DNA of 54,636 nucleotides, from assembly GCA_902727915.1 (NCBI GenBank), contig CACVAU010000003.1, forward strand, positions 1 to 54,636, written 5' to 3'. This DNA comes from an uncultured Sulfurovum sp. Its GTDB lineage: Bacteria; Campylobacterota; Campylobacteria; Campylobacterales; Sulfurovaceae. The notes under the pieces are model-generated. The model did not search any database and was not told the origin of the DNA. It saw nothing but the letters and a program-made list of their open reading frames with translations. The translations under genes were made by a program, and so were the position numbers. Positions 27,249-35,951 of the stretch are shown here, piece after piece. Each line of letters begins with the position of its first letter. The stretch's first letter is position 1.

Positions 27249-27995
27249 TTACGGAACCCTATACCCAAAAGCCTCAAATACCCTCTTCGCCCTCTTAGAC
27301 ATAACAAAAGCATAAAAAGCAGAAGCACCCAATGATTTTTCACCATGTTTTAGTAACACTATTCCTTGATCAATGGGCGTATAGAGTTTAGCGTCTACTT
27401 CTTTCCAATGAACATCTTTTTTGAACTGTGTCATTTTAGGACTATAGAGTGCTGACTTAGCTATGAAACCTATGTCTGTTGCTCTTGTGGCATAGGTAAC
27501 TGTTTGAGATATCGACTCTCCATAAACAAATTTGGACTTAATAGCCTCATAAACTTTTGCATTTTTTAACGCTTCAACAGTAGCTGTACCATAAGGAGCT
27601 GTTTTAGGATTGGCAATGGCTATTTTTTTTACAGTATCACTTGAAAGGAGTTCCATACCTTTTGTAAGGTTTAACTTTTTACTTGTTAAATAAGCTAATG
27701 AACCTTGAGCATATACTAAAGGTCGCGTCACGGCATCACCACTTTCATAAAGTTTTTCTGGGTACATCATGTTTGCAGCCATTAAAATGTCATAAGGAGC
27801 TTTGTGTTTTATCTGGGCAACCAGTTTACCTGTTCCCCCCAATATGACTTGAACTTTAAGATCAGGATAAAGCTTGTTAAACTCTTTTTTTAAATCTTCA
27901 ATGGCGTAAGAGACATTGGCAGCAACGGCTACAGTAATGGTTTCAGCCATGGAAAAAGTAGACAACATAAATAGAAGGAGTAGTTTAAATTTCAT
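27249..27995 (-). CDS. modA: Molybdate ABC transporter substrate-binding protein
   Basis: The product has about 248 residues from ATG 27995 (a TTG two codons upstream is less likely). A signal peptide (LLLLFMLSTFSMAE) precedes a type II periplasmic-binding fold with the ModA pattern ITVAVAANVSYAIEDL, VILGGTGKLVAQIKHKAPYDI, ANPKTAPYGTATVEAL and IDQGIVLLKHG. It captures molybdate or tungstate for ModBC. The preceding TGGTATAAT (28001-28009) ends five bases before the ATG and there is no good Shine-Dalgarno site. It is separated from modB by about 850 bases of remnants. Confidence 0.88.
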   Translation of the reverse strand: MKFKLLLLFMLSTFSMAETITVAVAANVSYAIEDLKKEFNKLYPDLKVQVILGGTGKLVAQIKHKAPYDILMAANMMYPEKLYESGDAVTRPLVYAQGSLAYLTSKKLNLTKGMELLSSDTVKKIAIANPKTAPYGTATVEALKNAKVYEAIKSKFVYGESISQTVTYATRATDIGFIAKSALYSPKMTQFKKDVHWKEVDAKLYTPIDQGIVLLKHGEKSLGASAFYAFVMSKRAKRVFEAFGYRVP

Positions 27996-28014
27996 GTGCA
28001 ATTATACCAAATCT

Positions 28015-28362
28015 CTATGCGTAGCTTCCAAAACCATACTTTTTCATAATAATCTCTAAGACAGCTTTTTTGTAAGCACCCTCATGTCGAAAAACTTCAT
28101 TACCTTCTGCATCAAAAAAAACTTGTACAGGCATAAGTTTTAATTTATATTTATCACGTAAAATCAAGCGTTCTTTTTGACCATCTACCGAATAAATCTG
28201 ATACTCAGGATGTTCTTTTAAAACTTCGGAAAACACTTTTGACATTGCCAGACATGAATAACAATGACTCATACCAAAAGCTATGATACTTGGTTTCCCA
28301 TTGCCTATTTTATCTTCAACATCAGCATACAACACTACTTCTAAGGTCTGATTTTCTTTCAT
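28015..28362 (-). CDS. Thioredoxin-like protein
   Basis: The product has 115 residues with a thioredoxin fold: PSIIAFGMSHCYSCLAMSKV carries a CxxC redox pair (C-Y-S-C near 34-37) and KLKLMPVQVFFDAEGNEV the cis-proline. There is no signal peptide, so the protein is probably cytoplasmic. It lies 19 bases upstream of modA on the same strand, but a functional link to molybdate is not evident. The non-standard CYSC motif suggests a specialised reductant rather than general TrxA. Confidence 0.78.
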   Translation of the reverse strand: MKENQTLEVVLYADVEDKIGNGKPSIIAFGMSHCYSCLAMSKVFSEVLKEHPEYQIYSVDGQKERLILRDKYKLKLMPVQVFFDAEGNEVFRHEGAYKKAVLEIIMKKYGFGSYA

Positions 28363-28510
28363 AAATATTCCTACTAATAAATTTACTATATTGTAATGCT
28401 GTGGATTTTACCTTAACACTTTGAAAAATAACTTTTCTACCTACACTATTTTTACACCAAGAAAACTTATAGTAGAATATACATAATTAGCTAAAAAGGA
28501 GCAATTCACC

Positions 28511-29152
28511 ATGAACCGTATTTTACTTATGCTACTCACACTCTCCATCTTCATCTTTACCACAGGATGTTCTGTTACCCCCAAATATAAAATAACCATT
28601 GATGCTGTTACAGCACCCAACATTACTATTTCGCCCAGTACGTACACCATCAAGTCTCTAAATGAAAAAAGTAACAATAACAGTTTGCTCTTTCAACATT
28701 ACACAGCGAAACTTGCAAATATTCTACATCAAAATGGTTACCTTAAAACAACAGAATCTGCGAAACAATTTATCTATTTTGACTATGGACTAGAAAAAGT
28801 TAGTGAAGAAACACAAACTTATACTGAACCTGATATCTCATTTCATTTAGGCTGGGGTTATCCTTATGGGGGTTACTATAGTCCTTATTTTAATCCTTAT
28901 TATGGGACAGGTTTTGGTGGAACTTATAACACCTATAGTAGAACACGTGTTTATTACAATCGCTATGTTACTCTTCTGGCTAAAGATCAGTTGAACAAGG
29001 AATTATGGCGTGTAGATGTATCCAGTGTGGGAGAGTCAAAAAATTTAAAAAAGATTATTCCCTTACTACTTGAAGCTGCTTCACCCTATTTAGGAACAAA
29101 TACTCCTGCACCCATAAACGTGATTATTAAAGATAAACCTAAAAAGAAGTAA
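28511..29152 (+). CDS. DUF4136-family lipoprotein
   Basis: The product has 213 residues. The signal peptide ends in a lipobox (IFTTGCS, cysteine near 20). The DUF4136-like body includes YTIKSLNEKSNNN, KQFIYFDYGLEKVS and a Tyr/Gly-rich central segment (GWGYPYGGYYSPYFNPYYG) before VTLLAKDQLNKELWRVDVSS. Such lipoproteins sit in the outer membrane; their job is unknown. AAAAGGAGC precedes the ATG. Confidence 0.72.
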   Translation: MNRILLMLLTLSIFIFTTGCSVTPKYKITIDAVTAPNITISPSTYTIKSLNEKSNNNSLLFQHYTAKLANILHQNGYLKTTESAKQFIYFDYGLEKVSEETQTYTEPDISFHLGWGYPYGGYYSPYFNPYYGTGFGGTYNTYSRTRVYYNRYVTLLAKDQLNKELWRVDVSSVGESKNLKKIIPLLLEAASPYLGTNTPAPINVIIKDKPKKK

Positions 29153-29167
29153 GCTAAACTTCTTTTT
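29141..29167 (+). terminator. Terminator after the DUF4136 lipoprotein gene
   Basis: AAAAAGAAGT (29141-29150) pairs with ACTTCTTTTT (29158-29167) around a seven-base loop; ATTTT follows. The left arm overlaps the last lysine codons and the stop codon. Confidence 0.65.
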
Positions 29168-29193
29168 ATTTTCATACGATAGAATTTCATTGT

Positions 29194-29208
29194 TAATAAA
29201 AATTATTA
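29194..29208. promoter_or_regulatory. Candidate PerR/Fur-type operator upstream of the peroxiredoxin gene
   Basis: TAATAA-AAA-TTATTA is a perfect 6-3-6 inverted repeat 15 bases before the peroxiredoxin ATG. AT-rich inverted repeats of this kind are typical of Fur/PerR sites, and a PerR-like gene lies just downstream of the peroxiredoxin gene. In such AT-rich DNA chance is a serious alternative. Confidence 0.3.
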
Positions 29209-29222
29209 TTTAAGGAATTACC

Positions 29223-29819
29223 ATGATCGTAACAAATAAAGCTCCAGACTTCACAGCAACAGCCGTACTAGCAGACGGACAAATCGTTGAGGATTTCAAT
29301 TTAATGGAAAACCTAGGTGAAAAAGGTGCTGTACTTTTCTTCTATCCACTAGACTTTACATTTGTATGTCCTTCAGAAATTATTGCATTCTCAAAAAGAG
29401 CAGCAACTTTTAGAGAAAAAGGAATCAATGTTATTGGTGTATCTGTAGATAGCCAATTCTCTCACTTTGCATGGAGAGAAACAGCAGTTGAAAATGGTGG
29501 TATTGGTAGAGTTGATATGCCTCTAGTAGCTGACCTTTCTAAGCAAATTGCTAGAGATTACGATGTGCTTCTTAACGATGCAGTAGCACTTAGAGGTTCT
29601 TTCCTTATTGATGCTGATGGTACAGTAAGACATGCAGTAGTTAATGACCTTCCATTAGGAAGAAACATTGATGAAATGTTAAGAATGGTAGACACAATGA
29701 TCTTCACAAACGAAAATGGTGAAGTATGTCCTGCTGGTTGGATTCAAGGGGACGAAGGTATGAAGGCAGACACAGCTGGTGTTGCAGAATACCTTGGTAA
29801 ACACGCTGAAGAGCTGTAA
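29223..29819 (+). CDS. Typical 2-Cys peroxiredoxin
   Basis: The product has 198 residues. The peroxidatic cysteine lies in DFTFVCPSEI (near 50), the arginine in a conserved position, and the resolving cysteine in EVCPAGW (near 169); YF-type sensitive motifs are not obvious at the C-terminus (ends YLGKHAEEL). The enzyme reduces H2O2 and organic peroxides in the cytoplasm, probably with thioredoxin as donor. AAGGAA precedes the ATG. The nearby PerR-like repressor is the likely controller. Confidence 0.95.
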   Translation: MIVTNKAPDFTATAVLADGQIVEDFNLMENLGEKGAVLFFYPLDFTFVCPSEIIAFSKRAATFREKGINVIGVSVDSQFSHFAWRETAVENGGIGRVDMPLVADLSKQIARDYDVLLNDAVALRGSFLIDADGTVRHAVVNDLPLGRNIDEMLRMVDTMIFTNENGEVCPAGWIQGDEGMKADTAGVAEYLGKHAEEL

Positions 29820-29830
29820 TCAATAATATA

Positions 29831-29856
29831 TGACATGGGTACTTTTATCCATGTCA
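29831..29856. terminator. Stem-loop after the peroxiredoxin gene
   Basis: TGACATGG (29831-29838) and CCATGTCA (29849-29856) form an 8-bp stem with a ten-base loop. No T-run follows, so it may be a transcript-end stabiliser or a weak terminator. Confidence 0.4.
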
Positions 29857-29879
29857 ATCAAATACATATTTAAGTATTG

Positions 29880-29910
29880 TTGACTATAATATTTACATAA
29901 GTATTTATAA
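29880..29910 (+). promoter_or_regulatory. Candidate promoter of the PerR-like gene with repeated TAAGTATT
   Basis: TTGACT at 29880-29885 is followed after 16 bases by TATTTA (29902-29907). TAAGTATT occurs twice, at 29871-29878 and 29898-29905, flanking and overlapping the promoter, which could be an autoregulatory site. AAGG lies ten bases before the ATG at 29938. Confidence 0.35.
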
Positions 29911-29937
29911 AGAAATAAAATAATATAAGGTAAAATC

Positions 29938-30342
29938 ATGATAAACTACATCAGCTTATTGAAAGAAAATGATTTAAAAGCCACCATCCAACGCACTTCT
30001 ATTTTACAATCCATCGATAAATCTGGTCACATCAATGTTGATGATATTTATGAAGATGTTAAAAGACAATACCCTACTCTTTCCTTAGCGACAATCTATA
30101 AAAACATCATTGTCATGCAAGAGCATAATGTTATTATAGAAGTCCCAATGAATGGTGAAAAATCAAAATATGAATTAAAAAAAGAGGAGCATATGCATCT
30201 CATATGTCAAAACTGTGGGCAGATTAAAGATACAGAAATTACTTCTGAAACTAAAGAAGCACTTATTATCGAAAACTTTCAACTTAAATCATCTCAAATC
30301 AACCTTTTTGGATTGTGTCAAGAATGCCAACACAAGGCATAA
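29938..30342 (+). CDS. Fur-family repressor, PerR-like
   Basis: The product has 134 residues: winged-helix part (KATIQRTSILQSI, YPTLSLATIYKNI) then a metal-binding dimerisation domain with HMHLICQNCGQI and LFGLCQECQHK, which supply two CxxC pairs for structural zinc. The order of motifs is that of PerR/Fur proteins. Neighbouring peroxiredoxin favours PerR over Fur. It would repress peroxide-defence genes until oxidised. Confidence 0.85.
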   Translation: MINYISLLKENDLKATIQRTSILQSIDKSGHINVDDIYEDVKRQYPTLSLATIYKNIIVMQEHNVIIEVPMNGEKSKYELKKEEHMHLICQNCGQIKDTEITSETKEALIIENFQLKSSQINLFGLCQECQHKA

Positions 30343-31025
30343 TCTCCCAAATTAAAGAGGGTGCCCTTTTTATAGCAGATGCACACTATCCTCACCATGG
30401 TGAGGAATTTCTAACACTTCTTCAAGACATAAAAAATGCTAAAATTACTACTTCACAACTCTTTCTAATGGGTGATATTTTTGACTTACTCTTTGGACAT
30501 AATACCTATATTCAAGATTTTTCAATAAAAGCCATACAACTTTTAAAAAAGTTGTCCCATAACTTAGAAATTATTTACTTGGAAGGGAATCATGACTTTT
30601 GTTTAAAAGAAATTTTTCCAAATATTAAAGTCTATCCAAGAGAAGAGCAACCCATTCACTATCAATTAAATCAACAAGAGGTTTACTTAAGTCATGGAGA
30701 CAAATACGTAACAGGGGTAGGATACAATCTTTACTCTAAAATATTGAGACATAAAATAACCCTAACCCTCCTCAAACCACTTGAAAAAAAAATTATTAAT
30801 CATAGAATGAAAAAACTAAAAGCTAAAAGAATTTGTGGAAACTTTAAAGGCTACCAAAAACGTTTTGATACTATACGAAGTCATTACCCTAAAAATTCAC
30901 TCATTATAGAAGGACATTTTCATCAAAGCCTAGTTCATGAAAACTATGTTTCACTACCTTCATTAGCATGTCAAGGTAAAATTGGCGTTGTTAAAAATGG
31001 GGAAATTATTTTTCAAAAAATATAA
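30324..31025 (+). CDS. LpxH-like metallophosphatase (UDP-2,3-diacylglucosamine diphosphatase-like)
   Basis: The product has about 233 residues (GTG 30315 is an alternative start; both overlap the PerR-like gene's 3' end). Metallophosphatase motifs occur in order: FIADAHYPHHG (D-x-H), MGDIFDLLFG, LEGNHDFC, LSHGDKY and IEGHFHQS. These fit the LpxH/YbbF-type enzymes that cleave UDP-2,3-diacylglucosamine in lipid A synthesis at the inner membrane. The gene overlaps the repressor gene, so the two are cotranscribed. Confidence 0.75.
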   Translation: MPTQGIISQIKEGALFIADAHYPHHGEEFLTLLQDIKNAKITTSQLFLMGDIFDLLFGHNTYIQDFSIKAIQLLKKLSHNLEIIYLEGNHDFCLKEIFPNIKVYPREEQPIHYQLNQQEVYLSHGDKYVTGVGYNLYSKILRHKITLTLLKPLEKKIINHRMKKLKAKRICGNFKGYQKRFDTIRSHYPKNSLIIEGHFHQSLVHENYVSLPSLACQGKIGVVKNGEIIFQKI

Positions 31026-31034
31026 ATTTAAATA

Positions 31035-31163
31035 TTAGTAGTTGAAGATTTATTATGAGTTGTATTTAGATTTGAATGTTTGGGTAAAAGAGCTTACGTC
31101 AGTAAGTGACTGCACCCATCATTTAAAGATGGATACAAGTCATGATAAAGATTCAACTACTAA
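31035..31163. repeat. ~129-nt long hairpin between convergent genes
   Basis: Bases 31035-31065 and 31133-31163 are reverse complements over 31 bases with four mismatches (TTAGTAGTTGAA at the tip). Pairing continues inward with TTTGAATG against CATTTAAA (one G-T pair), TGGGT (31081-31084 region) against ACCCA, and a terminal CTTAC-GTCA-GTAAG hairpin. The whole stretch folds as one long imperfect stem. The right arm contains the stop codon of the sulfide dehydrogenase gene. It may be a bidirectional terminator or a MITE-like insertion. Confidence 0.7.
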
Positions 31164-32518
31164 GAGAACATTTCTCTGATTGAACCGTTATACCACTCAT
31201 GAAGAGCTTTACCAACACCTTTAGATCTAAATTTACCATTTCCATCTTTAGGCTTAGGAACGGCACCTTTACCTTTAAGTGTACCAGATGGATCTGCTGA
31301 GAATGTATGTGTTACCATAATTGCTTCTTCTGGCATACCATTCACCATTGAGTAACATACATTTGCTGCTTTTTCTGGAAGACCAGCAGTTGCATTAAGT
31401 GCTTTACCTTTTACTTGAGAAACAATTTGTCCAGCTGCTCTTTTAGCACCCCAAATAGCTGTTTGACCTGATGGTGGAATTTTATGACCAACGGCATCAC
31501 CAATAACATAAACATTTTTATCAGATGCTGAACGGAATGTAAAACCTTCCATTGCTGCAAAACCAGATGCATTGGTTTTAATTCCAGCCATTGTTGTAAC
31601 TGGAGAACATTTATTAATTGGGATAAGATTACATACTTGATAAGATTCAGTATGTGATTTACCTGCACCATCAGTATAAGTAATGGTTTTAGATACTGTA
31701 TCAACATCTGTAACTGTACTTTCACCTCTATATTCAATAATATCAGCAAATGTTTCATTCCAAGACTCTTTAAATGCTGCTGCTTTCGCAAATTTACCTG
31801 GTCTTGTATCAAGAACAATAACTTTACCCTGAATACCTTCTTTTTTCATATAGTTAGCTACCATTGAAGTTCTCTCATATGGTGCAGGAGGACATCTAAA
31901 TTTACCTTTAGCTGGAGGAACAATAATAACATTACCATCATCCATATTATCAAGTTGTCTTTTAAGTGCAAGGTGCTCTGAACCTGGCATTAAAGCAGCT
32001 GGACAAGCATGGGCAACTTGAGAAATTTTCGCTGAATCCCAAGTTGGAAATTGTTTTTCGTAATCATAAGCAATACCTGGAGAAAGTACAAGAATGTCAT
32101 AAGACAATGCACCTGACGTAGTATTAATGTACTTGGAAGCTCTATTAATCTCTGTAACTTCACCTTGAATAAAAGTATAACCATGTGTTTTTGCTGGTGC
32201 ATAAAAGTCATGTGTTAATTGTGCAAGTGTCATACTCTCTAACCCACCAAGATACAAGTTAGATACAGGACAAGACATAAAAATATCTTTTTTCTCAACA
32301 AGCGTTACATCCAATGATTTATCCAGTTTTCTAAGTTCCTTCGCCATGGTGAGACCACCCCAACCCCCACCAATAATAACAACTGACTTTCCTGATGCTT
32401 TTTTAATAAATGATGCTGGAGCAGCTGAACCTGCTGCACAACCTGTTACGGCTGGTACGACAGCCACAGCTGCAGCCACACCTGCTAATTTAAATAAATC
32501 TCTTCTTTCCATACTCAT
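31160..32518 (-). CDS. fccB: Flavocytochrome c/sulfide dehydrogenase flavoprotein subunit (SoxF/FccB-like)
   Basis: The 452-residue protein has a Tat-type signal (MERRDLFKLAGVAAAVAV) and an FAD-binding GxGxxG (VVIIGGGWGGLTMAKEL). A redox-active cysteine sits in FMSCPVSNLYLGG and a second one in LIPINKCSPVTTM. IGDAVGHKIPPSGQTA is the second FAD site, and GKFRCPPAPYERTSM is typical of the family. These enzymes oxidise sulfide in the periplasm and pass electrons to a c-type cytochrome. AGGAAGAG precedes the ATG. No cytochrome partner is adjacent; the nearest is at 21.4 kb. Confidence 0.88.
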   Translation of the reverse strand: MSMERRDLFKLAGVAAAVAVVPAVTGCAAGSAAPASFIKKASGKSVVIIGGGWGGLTMAKELRKLDKSLDVTLVEKKDIFMSCPVSNLYLGGLESMTLAQLTHDFYAPAKTHGYTFIQGEVTEINRASKYINTTSGALSYDILVLSPGIAYDYEKQFPTWDSAKISQVAHACPAALMPGSEHLALKRQLDNMDDGNVIIVPPAKGKFRCPPAPYERTSMVANYMKKEGIQGKVIVLDTRPGKFAKAAAFKESWNETFADIIEYRGESTVTDVDTVSKTITYTDGAGKSHTESYQVCNLIPINKCSPVTTMAGIKTNASGFAAMEGFTFRSASDKNVYVIGDAVGHKIPPSGQTAIWGAKRAAGQIVSQVKGKALNATAGLPEKAANVCYSMVNGMPEEAIMVTHTFSADPSGTLKGKGAVPKPKDGNGKFRSKGVGKALHEWYNGSIREMFS

Positions 32519-32698
32519 AATCTCTTCCTTTTAGTAATTTTAAGATACCCAATGGTAACTACTATTTAAAAAAATATATAAATAATTATACTTTTTTCTT
32601 CATACTTTAGATTATTATGTACAAAAAGTAACAATTACTTTTTGTTATGCTTAAAAATCAAAAACATTCAATGTTAAATAAGAATATTATAGAATAAT

Positions 32699-33529
32699 TT
32701 AAGGATTTTGTTGTTTCTTACATGGAAATTGTACAATAACTGCTTCTTTTTGATCTAATCTGGCTACCGTTAATGCTCCTCCCCACAAACAGCCTGTATC
32801 TAAAGCCAATACATTAGAGTCTTGATAATAGCCCAATGTTGACCAATGTCCAAAAACAACCTTTAAAGTTGTAGAGCGTCTTGTCGGACAAGCAAACCAA
32901 GGTTTTAACCCTTTTTTCACAACTTTATACTCGGTAGGTTTCCCTTTTTGTTTAAAATCTAAGCGCCCATCATCTTCACAAAAACGCATGGCTGTAAAAG
33001 CACTCAATATATACTTGTCAATATCCATAGAAGAAGCTTTAGAGGAAAATTTATTAGCATTAATTCTAAACATATGTTGTAACCAAGCTTTATAATTACT
33101 ACCTTGTAATTTTTTTTCTATTCGTAAAGCATGGGTAATTGCCATCCCAAAATCAAATTGTGGAGAAATTCCTGCATGTGCCATACAATAACCCAATTTA
33201 AAATCCCAATGAAAAAAAGGTTGATGACGTAACCATTCAATCAATGTATCAGCATTTTTTGCCTCTAAAATAGGCTGAATGGTTTCATTCGATTTTTTCA
33301 CTCCTACATAGGCAGCAATTAAGGCTATATCATGGTTCCCTAAAACAATTTTTACAGAGTCTTTAATAGAATATAAATAATTTAAAGTCTCTAAAGACTT
33401 ATCTCCTCTATTCACTAAATCTCCAGCCACCCATAACTCATCAACCTTAGGATTAAAATTAATTTTTTTAAGTAACGCTTGAAATGCGTCAAAACATCCT
33501 TGAATATCTCCTATTGCCCAAACTGCCAT
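32699..33529 (-). CDS. apaH: Symmetrical bis(5'-nucleosyl)-tetraphosphatase
   Basis: The 276-residue metallophosphatase begins MAVWAIGDIQGCFDAF, with VAGDLVNRGDKSLETL, VLGNHDIALIA and a C-terminal VFGHWSTLGYY. This motif series is diagnostic of ApaH, which splits Ap4A into two ADP and can also remove Np4 caps from RNA. The ATG overlaps the stop region of the upstream glycosylase-like gene, so both share a transcript. Confidence 0.93.
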   Translation of the reverse strand: MAVWAIGDIQGCFDAFQALLKKINFNPKVDELWVAGDLVNRGDKSLETLNYLYSIKDSVKIVLGNHDIALIAAYVGVKKSNETIQPILEAKNADTLIEWLRHQPFFHWDFKLGYCMAHAGISPQFDFGMAITHALRIEKKLQGSNYKAWLQHMFRINANKFSSKASSMDIDKYILSAFTAMRFCEDDGRLDFKQKGKPTEYKVVKKGLKPWFACPTRRSTTLKVVFGHWSTLGYYQDSNVLALDTGCLWGGALTVARLDQKEAVIVQFPCKKQQNP

Positions 33530-34011
33530 TAAACCACCAATAACCTTTTATAATTTTCTAACTTTATTTCAAAACTCATTTTTGCATAAGCTGATGAAGG
33601 AGAAGGTAAATAGACTGTCTCTATCTCCAAATATCCGAAATTAACTTTAAACAATCTTTCAGACAATCTACCTGTAAATGCTATTTTTTTGATACTTGAA
33701 TGTTCTTCTAAAAAAGAAGCCAAATCATTAACCTCTATATCTTCTAAAGAGGTATCTAAAGAATTCTCTCTTGTACAACTTTTAACCATGTCCCAAAGGG
33801 CTATTTTTGACTCTTTTAATAAGCATATCTTTTGATCTCTATTATTAATGGGTAAAGATGTTAACGCAGAAAGAAGTTTCCAGAACTGATTACGTGGATG
33901 AGCATAGTAAAATGACTTTTCAAAAGACTCTAAAGATGGAAAAGAACCCAAAATCAAAATTTCTGAATCTTTAAATGTAATAGGCTTAAATGAAGTTTCT
34001 TCTCTACCCAT
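33529..34011 (-). CDS. Mug-like DNA glycosylase (hypoxanthine/uracil-DNA glycosylase family)
   Basis: The product has 160 residues from ATG 34011, which overlaps the stop of the upstream ABC gene; an upstream in-frame start at 34041 is less likely. ILILGSFPSLESFEKSFYYA and HPRNQFWKLLSAL, with the C-terminal LPSPSSAYAKMSFE, match the UDG-superfamily HxNG-like group that excises deaminated bases. Cytoplasmic DNA repair is the known role. Confidence 0.82.
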   Translation of the reverse strand: MGREETSFKPITFKDSEILILGSFPSLESFEKSFYYAHPRNQFWKLLSALTSLPINNRDQKICLLKESKIALWDMVKSCTRENSLDTSLEDIEVNDLASFLEEHSSIKKIAFTGRLSERLFKVNFGYLEIETVYLPSPSSAYAKMSFEIKLENYKRLLVV

Positions 34012-34789
34012 TAAACTGAATAGGTCCTTCGCCACTACCATTTAATAATTGTTTCACATAAGGATTTGTTGTATTTTTAAAATCTTCATTCTCGGCCCAT
34101 TCAATAATTTCACCTTCAAAAAGAAAGGCCAAATAGTCAGCTGATTTAAAACTCTCTTTCATATCATGCGTAATTAAGACAGAAGTAACCCCAAGCTCTT
34201 TTTGAAGTTTTAAAATAAGTTGGGTAATTAAATCAGAAGTAATGGGGTCAAGCCCTGAAGTTGGTTCATCATAAAGAATAATCTTAGGTTCCATAATAAT
34301 AGCCCGTGCTAATCCAGCACGTTTACGCATACCACCACTCAGTTCATTTGGAAAAAGTTGTGCAACACGCTGGGCATCTAAACCTGTCATATTTAACATT
34401 TTCATCACTTTTTCATGGACTTCATCTTTAGAAAGTTTAAAATGTTCTCTAAGAGGAAAAGCCACATTATCAAAAATATTCATACTATCAAACATTGCCC
34501 CATCTTGAAAAAGATAGCCAATATCTTTACGTACACTCCTTAATACTTTCTCTGAACAATTTGATATCTCTACACCATTAACCATAATCGTTCCAGAGGT
34601 TGGTTTCATAAGCCCAACAATATGTTTAATAATAGTAGACTTTCCTCCCCCTGAAAGACCCAAAATTACCGTTGTTGAGCCTTTTGGAAAAATAAGATTT
34701 ACATCTTTGAGAACTTCTTTCGTTCCAAATACTTTTTGTAGCCCTTTTATTTCAATAAGTGGGTTCTTTTCATCAAAACCTCGACTCAT
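34004..34789 (-). CDS. Mla/Ttg2-type ABC transporter ATPase
   Basis: The product has 261 residues: Walker A LGLSGGGKSTIIKH, signature LSGGMRKRAGLARAI, Walker B ILYDEPTSGLDPI and H-loop LITHDMKE. The LSGGMRKR signature marks the MlaF/Ttg2A group that moves phospholipids between membranes. No MlaE permease or MlaD binding protein is next to it in the window; the DUF4149 membrane gene is one base upstream. Confidence 0.82.
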   Translation of the reverse strand: MSRGFDEKNPLIEIKGLQKVFGTKEVLKDVNLIFPKGSTTVILGLSGGGKSTIIKHIVGLMKPTSGTIMVNGVEISNCSEKVLRSVRKDIGYLFQDGAMFDSMNIFDNVAFPLREHFKLSKDEVHEKVMKMLNMTGLDAQRVAQLFPNELSGGMRKRAGLARAIIMEPKIILYDEPTSGLDPITSDLITQLILKLQKELGVTSVLITHDMKESFKSADYLAFLFEGEIIEWAENEDFKNTTNPYVKQLLNGSGEGPIQFNG

Positions 34790-35272
34790 TTAACGTAACA
34801 CCTTTTTTAATGTTAAAATAAATAATCCCAAAATAGAAAAAGCAAAAAATTTAAAATTTAACTCTGAACCTTTATGAATATTTTCAAATTTTTCACCCAA
34901 AGTTGCTGCTTCCCCTAAAGATTGCATTTCTAAAATTTGAGGAATGTAGTAAGAAGTAAAAAGTAACCCAGTTGCCACAACTAAAAAAGAAAATAGTAAT
35001 GACCAACGTGTACTTTCAAAAGCTTTATATTTAATCACTTCATAAAGTACTACAAAGACAACAGCTATGTTCACTAAATAGGCTAAACGTTCAAAAACTT
35101 GGGTCATAAGTAAGCCCTCTTGAAAACGTGTCAAAAGTTCAGAACCCAATAATACCTCTGAATTAAAAATCGTAGGAGCAACAACAATACCAGCAAACAA
35201 TCCTGCTCCAAGTGTCATTCCTAAAGTTATAATGAATATTATGGTAAATATTCTGAAATATTTTTTTAGCAT
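34790..35272 (-). CDS. DUF4149-family membrane protein
   Basis: The 160-residue protein has four predicted helices (FTIIFIITLGMTLGAGLFAG, YLVNIAVVFVVLYEVI, LLFSFLVVATGLLFTSYYI, FKFFAFSILGLFIL). The layout and the GLFAGIVVAPTIF motif match DUF4149, found in many Campylobacterota. Function unknown. It abuts the Mla-type ATPase gene and follows the HNH gene by three bases, so it may be read through from the defence module. Confidence 0.7.
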   Translation of the reverse strand: MLKKYFRIFTIIFIITLGMTLGAGLFAGIVVAPTIFNSEVLLGSELLTRFQEGLLMTQVFERLAYLVNIAVVFVVLYEVIKYKAFESTRWSLLFSFLVVATGLLFTSYYIPQILEMQSLGEAATLGEKFENIHKGSELNFKFFAFSILGLFILTLKKVLR

Positions 35273-35275
35273 TTT

Positions 35276-35947
35276 TTAACCTCCTATATATTCTCTAAAC
35301 TCTTTCAAAAGAGCTGAGTTATCTCGAATTATCCAGCGTTTAAATGCTGTGAAAGCTGATTGATTTGATAATTCACCTTTAATAGCTTCTAATAGTTGCT
35401 TTTTCTTTTTCATATCTTCTGTTCTCAAATACTTTTGAATAAAATTTGTGAAATCACATACATCATCATATAGTTTATTTCGTTTTTCTCTTGCTTGGAA
35501 TTTATTTTGAATAGTTGTACCATTATATACTTTTATTAATAGCTCAACACTATTATCTATTTCTATATTGGTTAACAGAGATTCAATTACTATTTTATTC
35601 TCTGCGAAATTATCATCTATATAGTACCTAATATTTTCATCAACTTTATCTTCTTCTATGGTGCAATTCAATAAAGGTTCACTGTCTGACTTAATCTGAT
35701 TACAATGACTACAAGCCCAGAAAAGATTTGACCAGTTATATTTTCTAATTCTATTCTTATCTTTATGAGGTGCAAAATGTTCTATATTAATAGACTCAAG
35801 ACCTTTAGATTCACAAATATAGCACTTATTATGAAAGTCAACATAGAGTTGCTCTAAAACATCTTTTTCTTTATAGGAACCATTATTTTTAATACACTCT
35901 TTTTCTAAAGATTCAGGAGCAGGATATGTTTTTTTAAAATAGACCAT
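35276..35947 (-). CDS. ptuB: HNH endonuclease of a Septu-like system (PtuB-like)
   Basis: The product has 223 residues. CYICESKGLESINIEHFAPH followed by KYNWSNLFWACSHCNQIKSD is an HNH core with two zinc-binding CxxC pairs; the H of IEH is the likely catalytic residue. The layout is that of PtuB and of retron-associated HNH proteins. It lies four bases after an AAA ATPase gene, the known Septu order ptuA-ptuB. In Septu the nuclease cuts DNA to stop phage. I infer defence from the pair, not from any phage data. Confidence 0.75.
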   Translation of the reverse strand: MVYFKKTYPAPESLEKECIKNNGSYKEKDVLEQLYVDFHNKCYICESKGLESINIEHFAPHKDKNRIRKYNWSNLFWACSHCNQIKSDSEPLLNCTIEEDKVDENIRYYIDDNFAENKIVIESLLTNIEIDNSVELLIKVYNGTTIQNKFQAREKRNKLYDDVCDFTNFIQKYLRTEDMKKKKQLLEAIKGELSNQSAFTAFKRWIIRDNSALLKEFREYIGG

Positions 35948-35951
35948 CTAA

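Noticed and set aside
28441..28677. 78-codon minus-strand frame
   Set aside because: It is antisense to the start of the DUF4136 lipoprotein gene, which has a lipobox and ribosome site.
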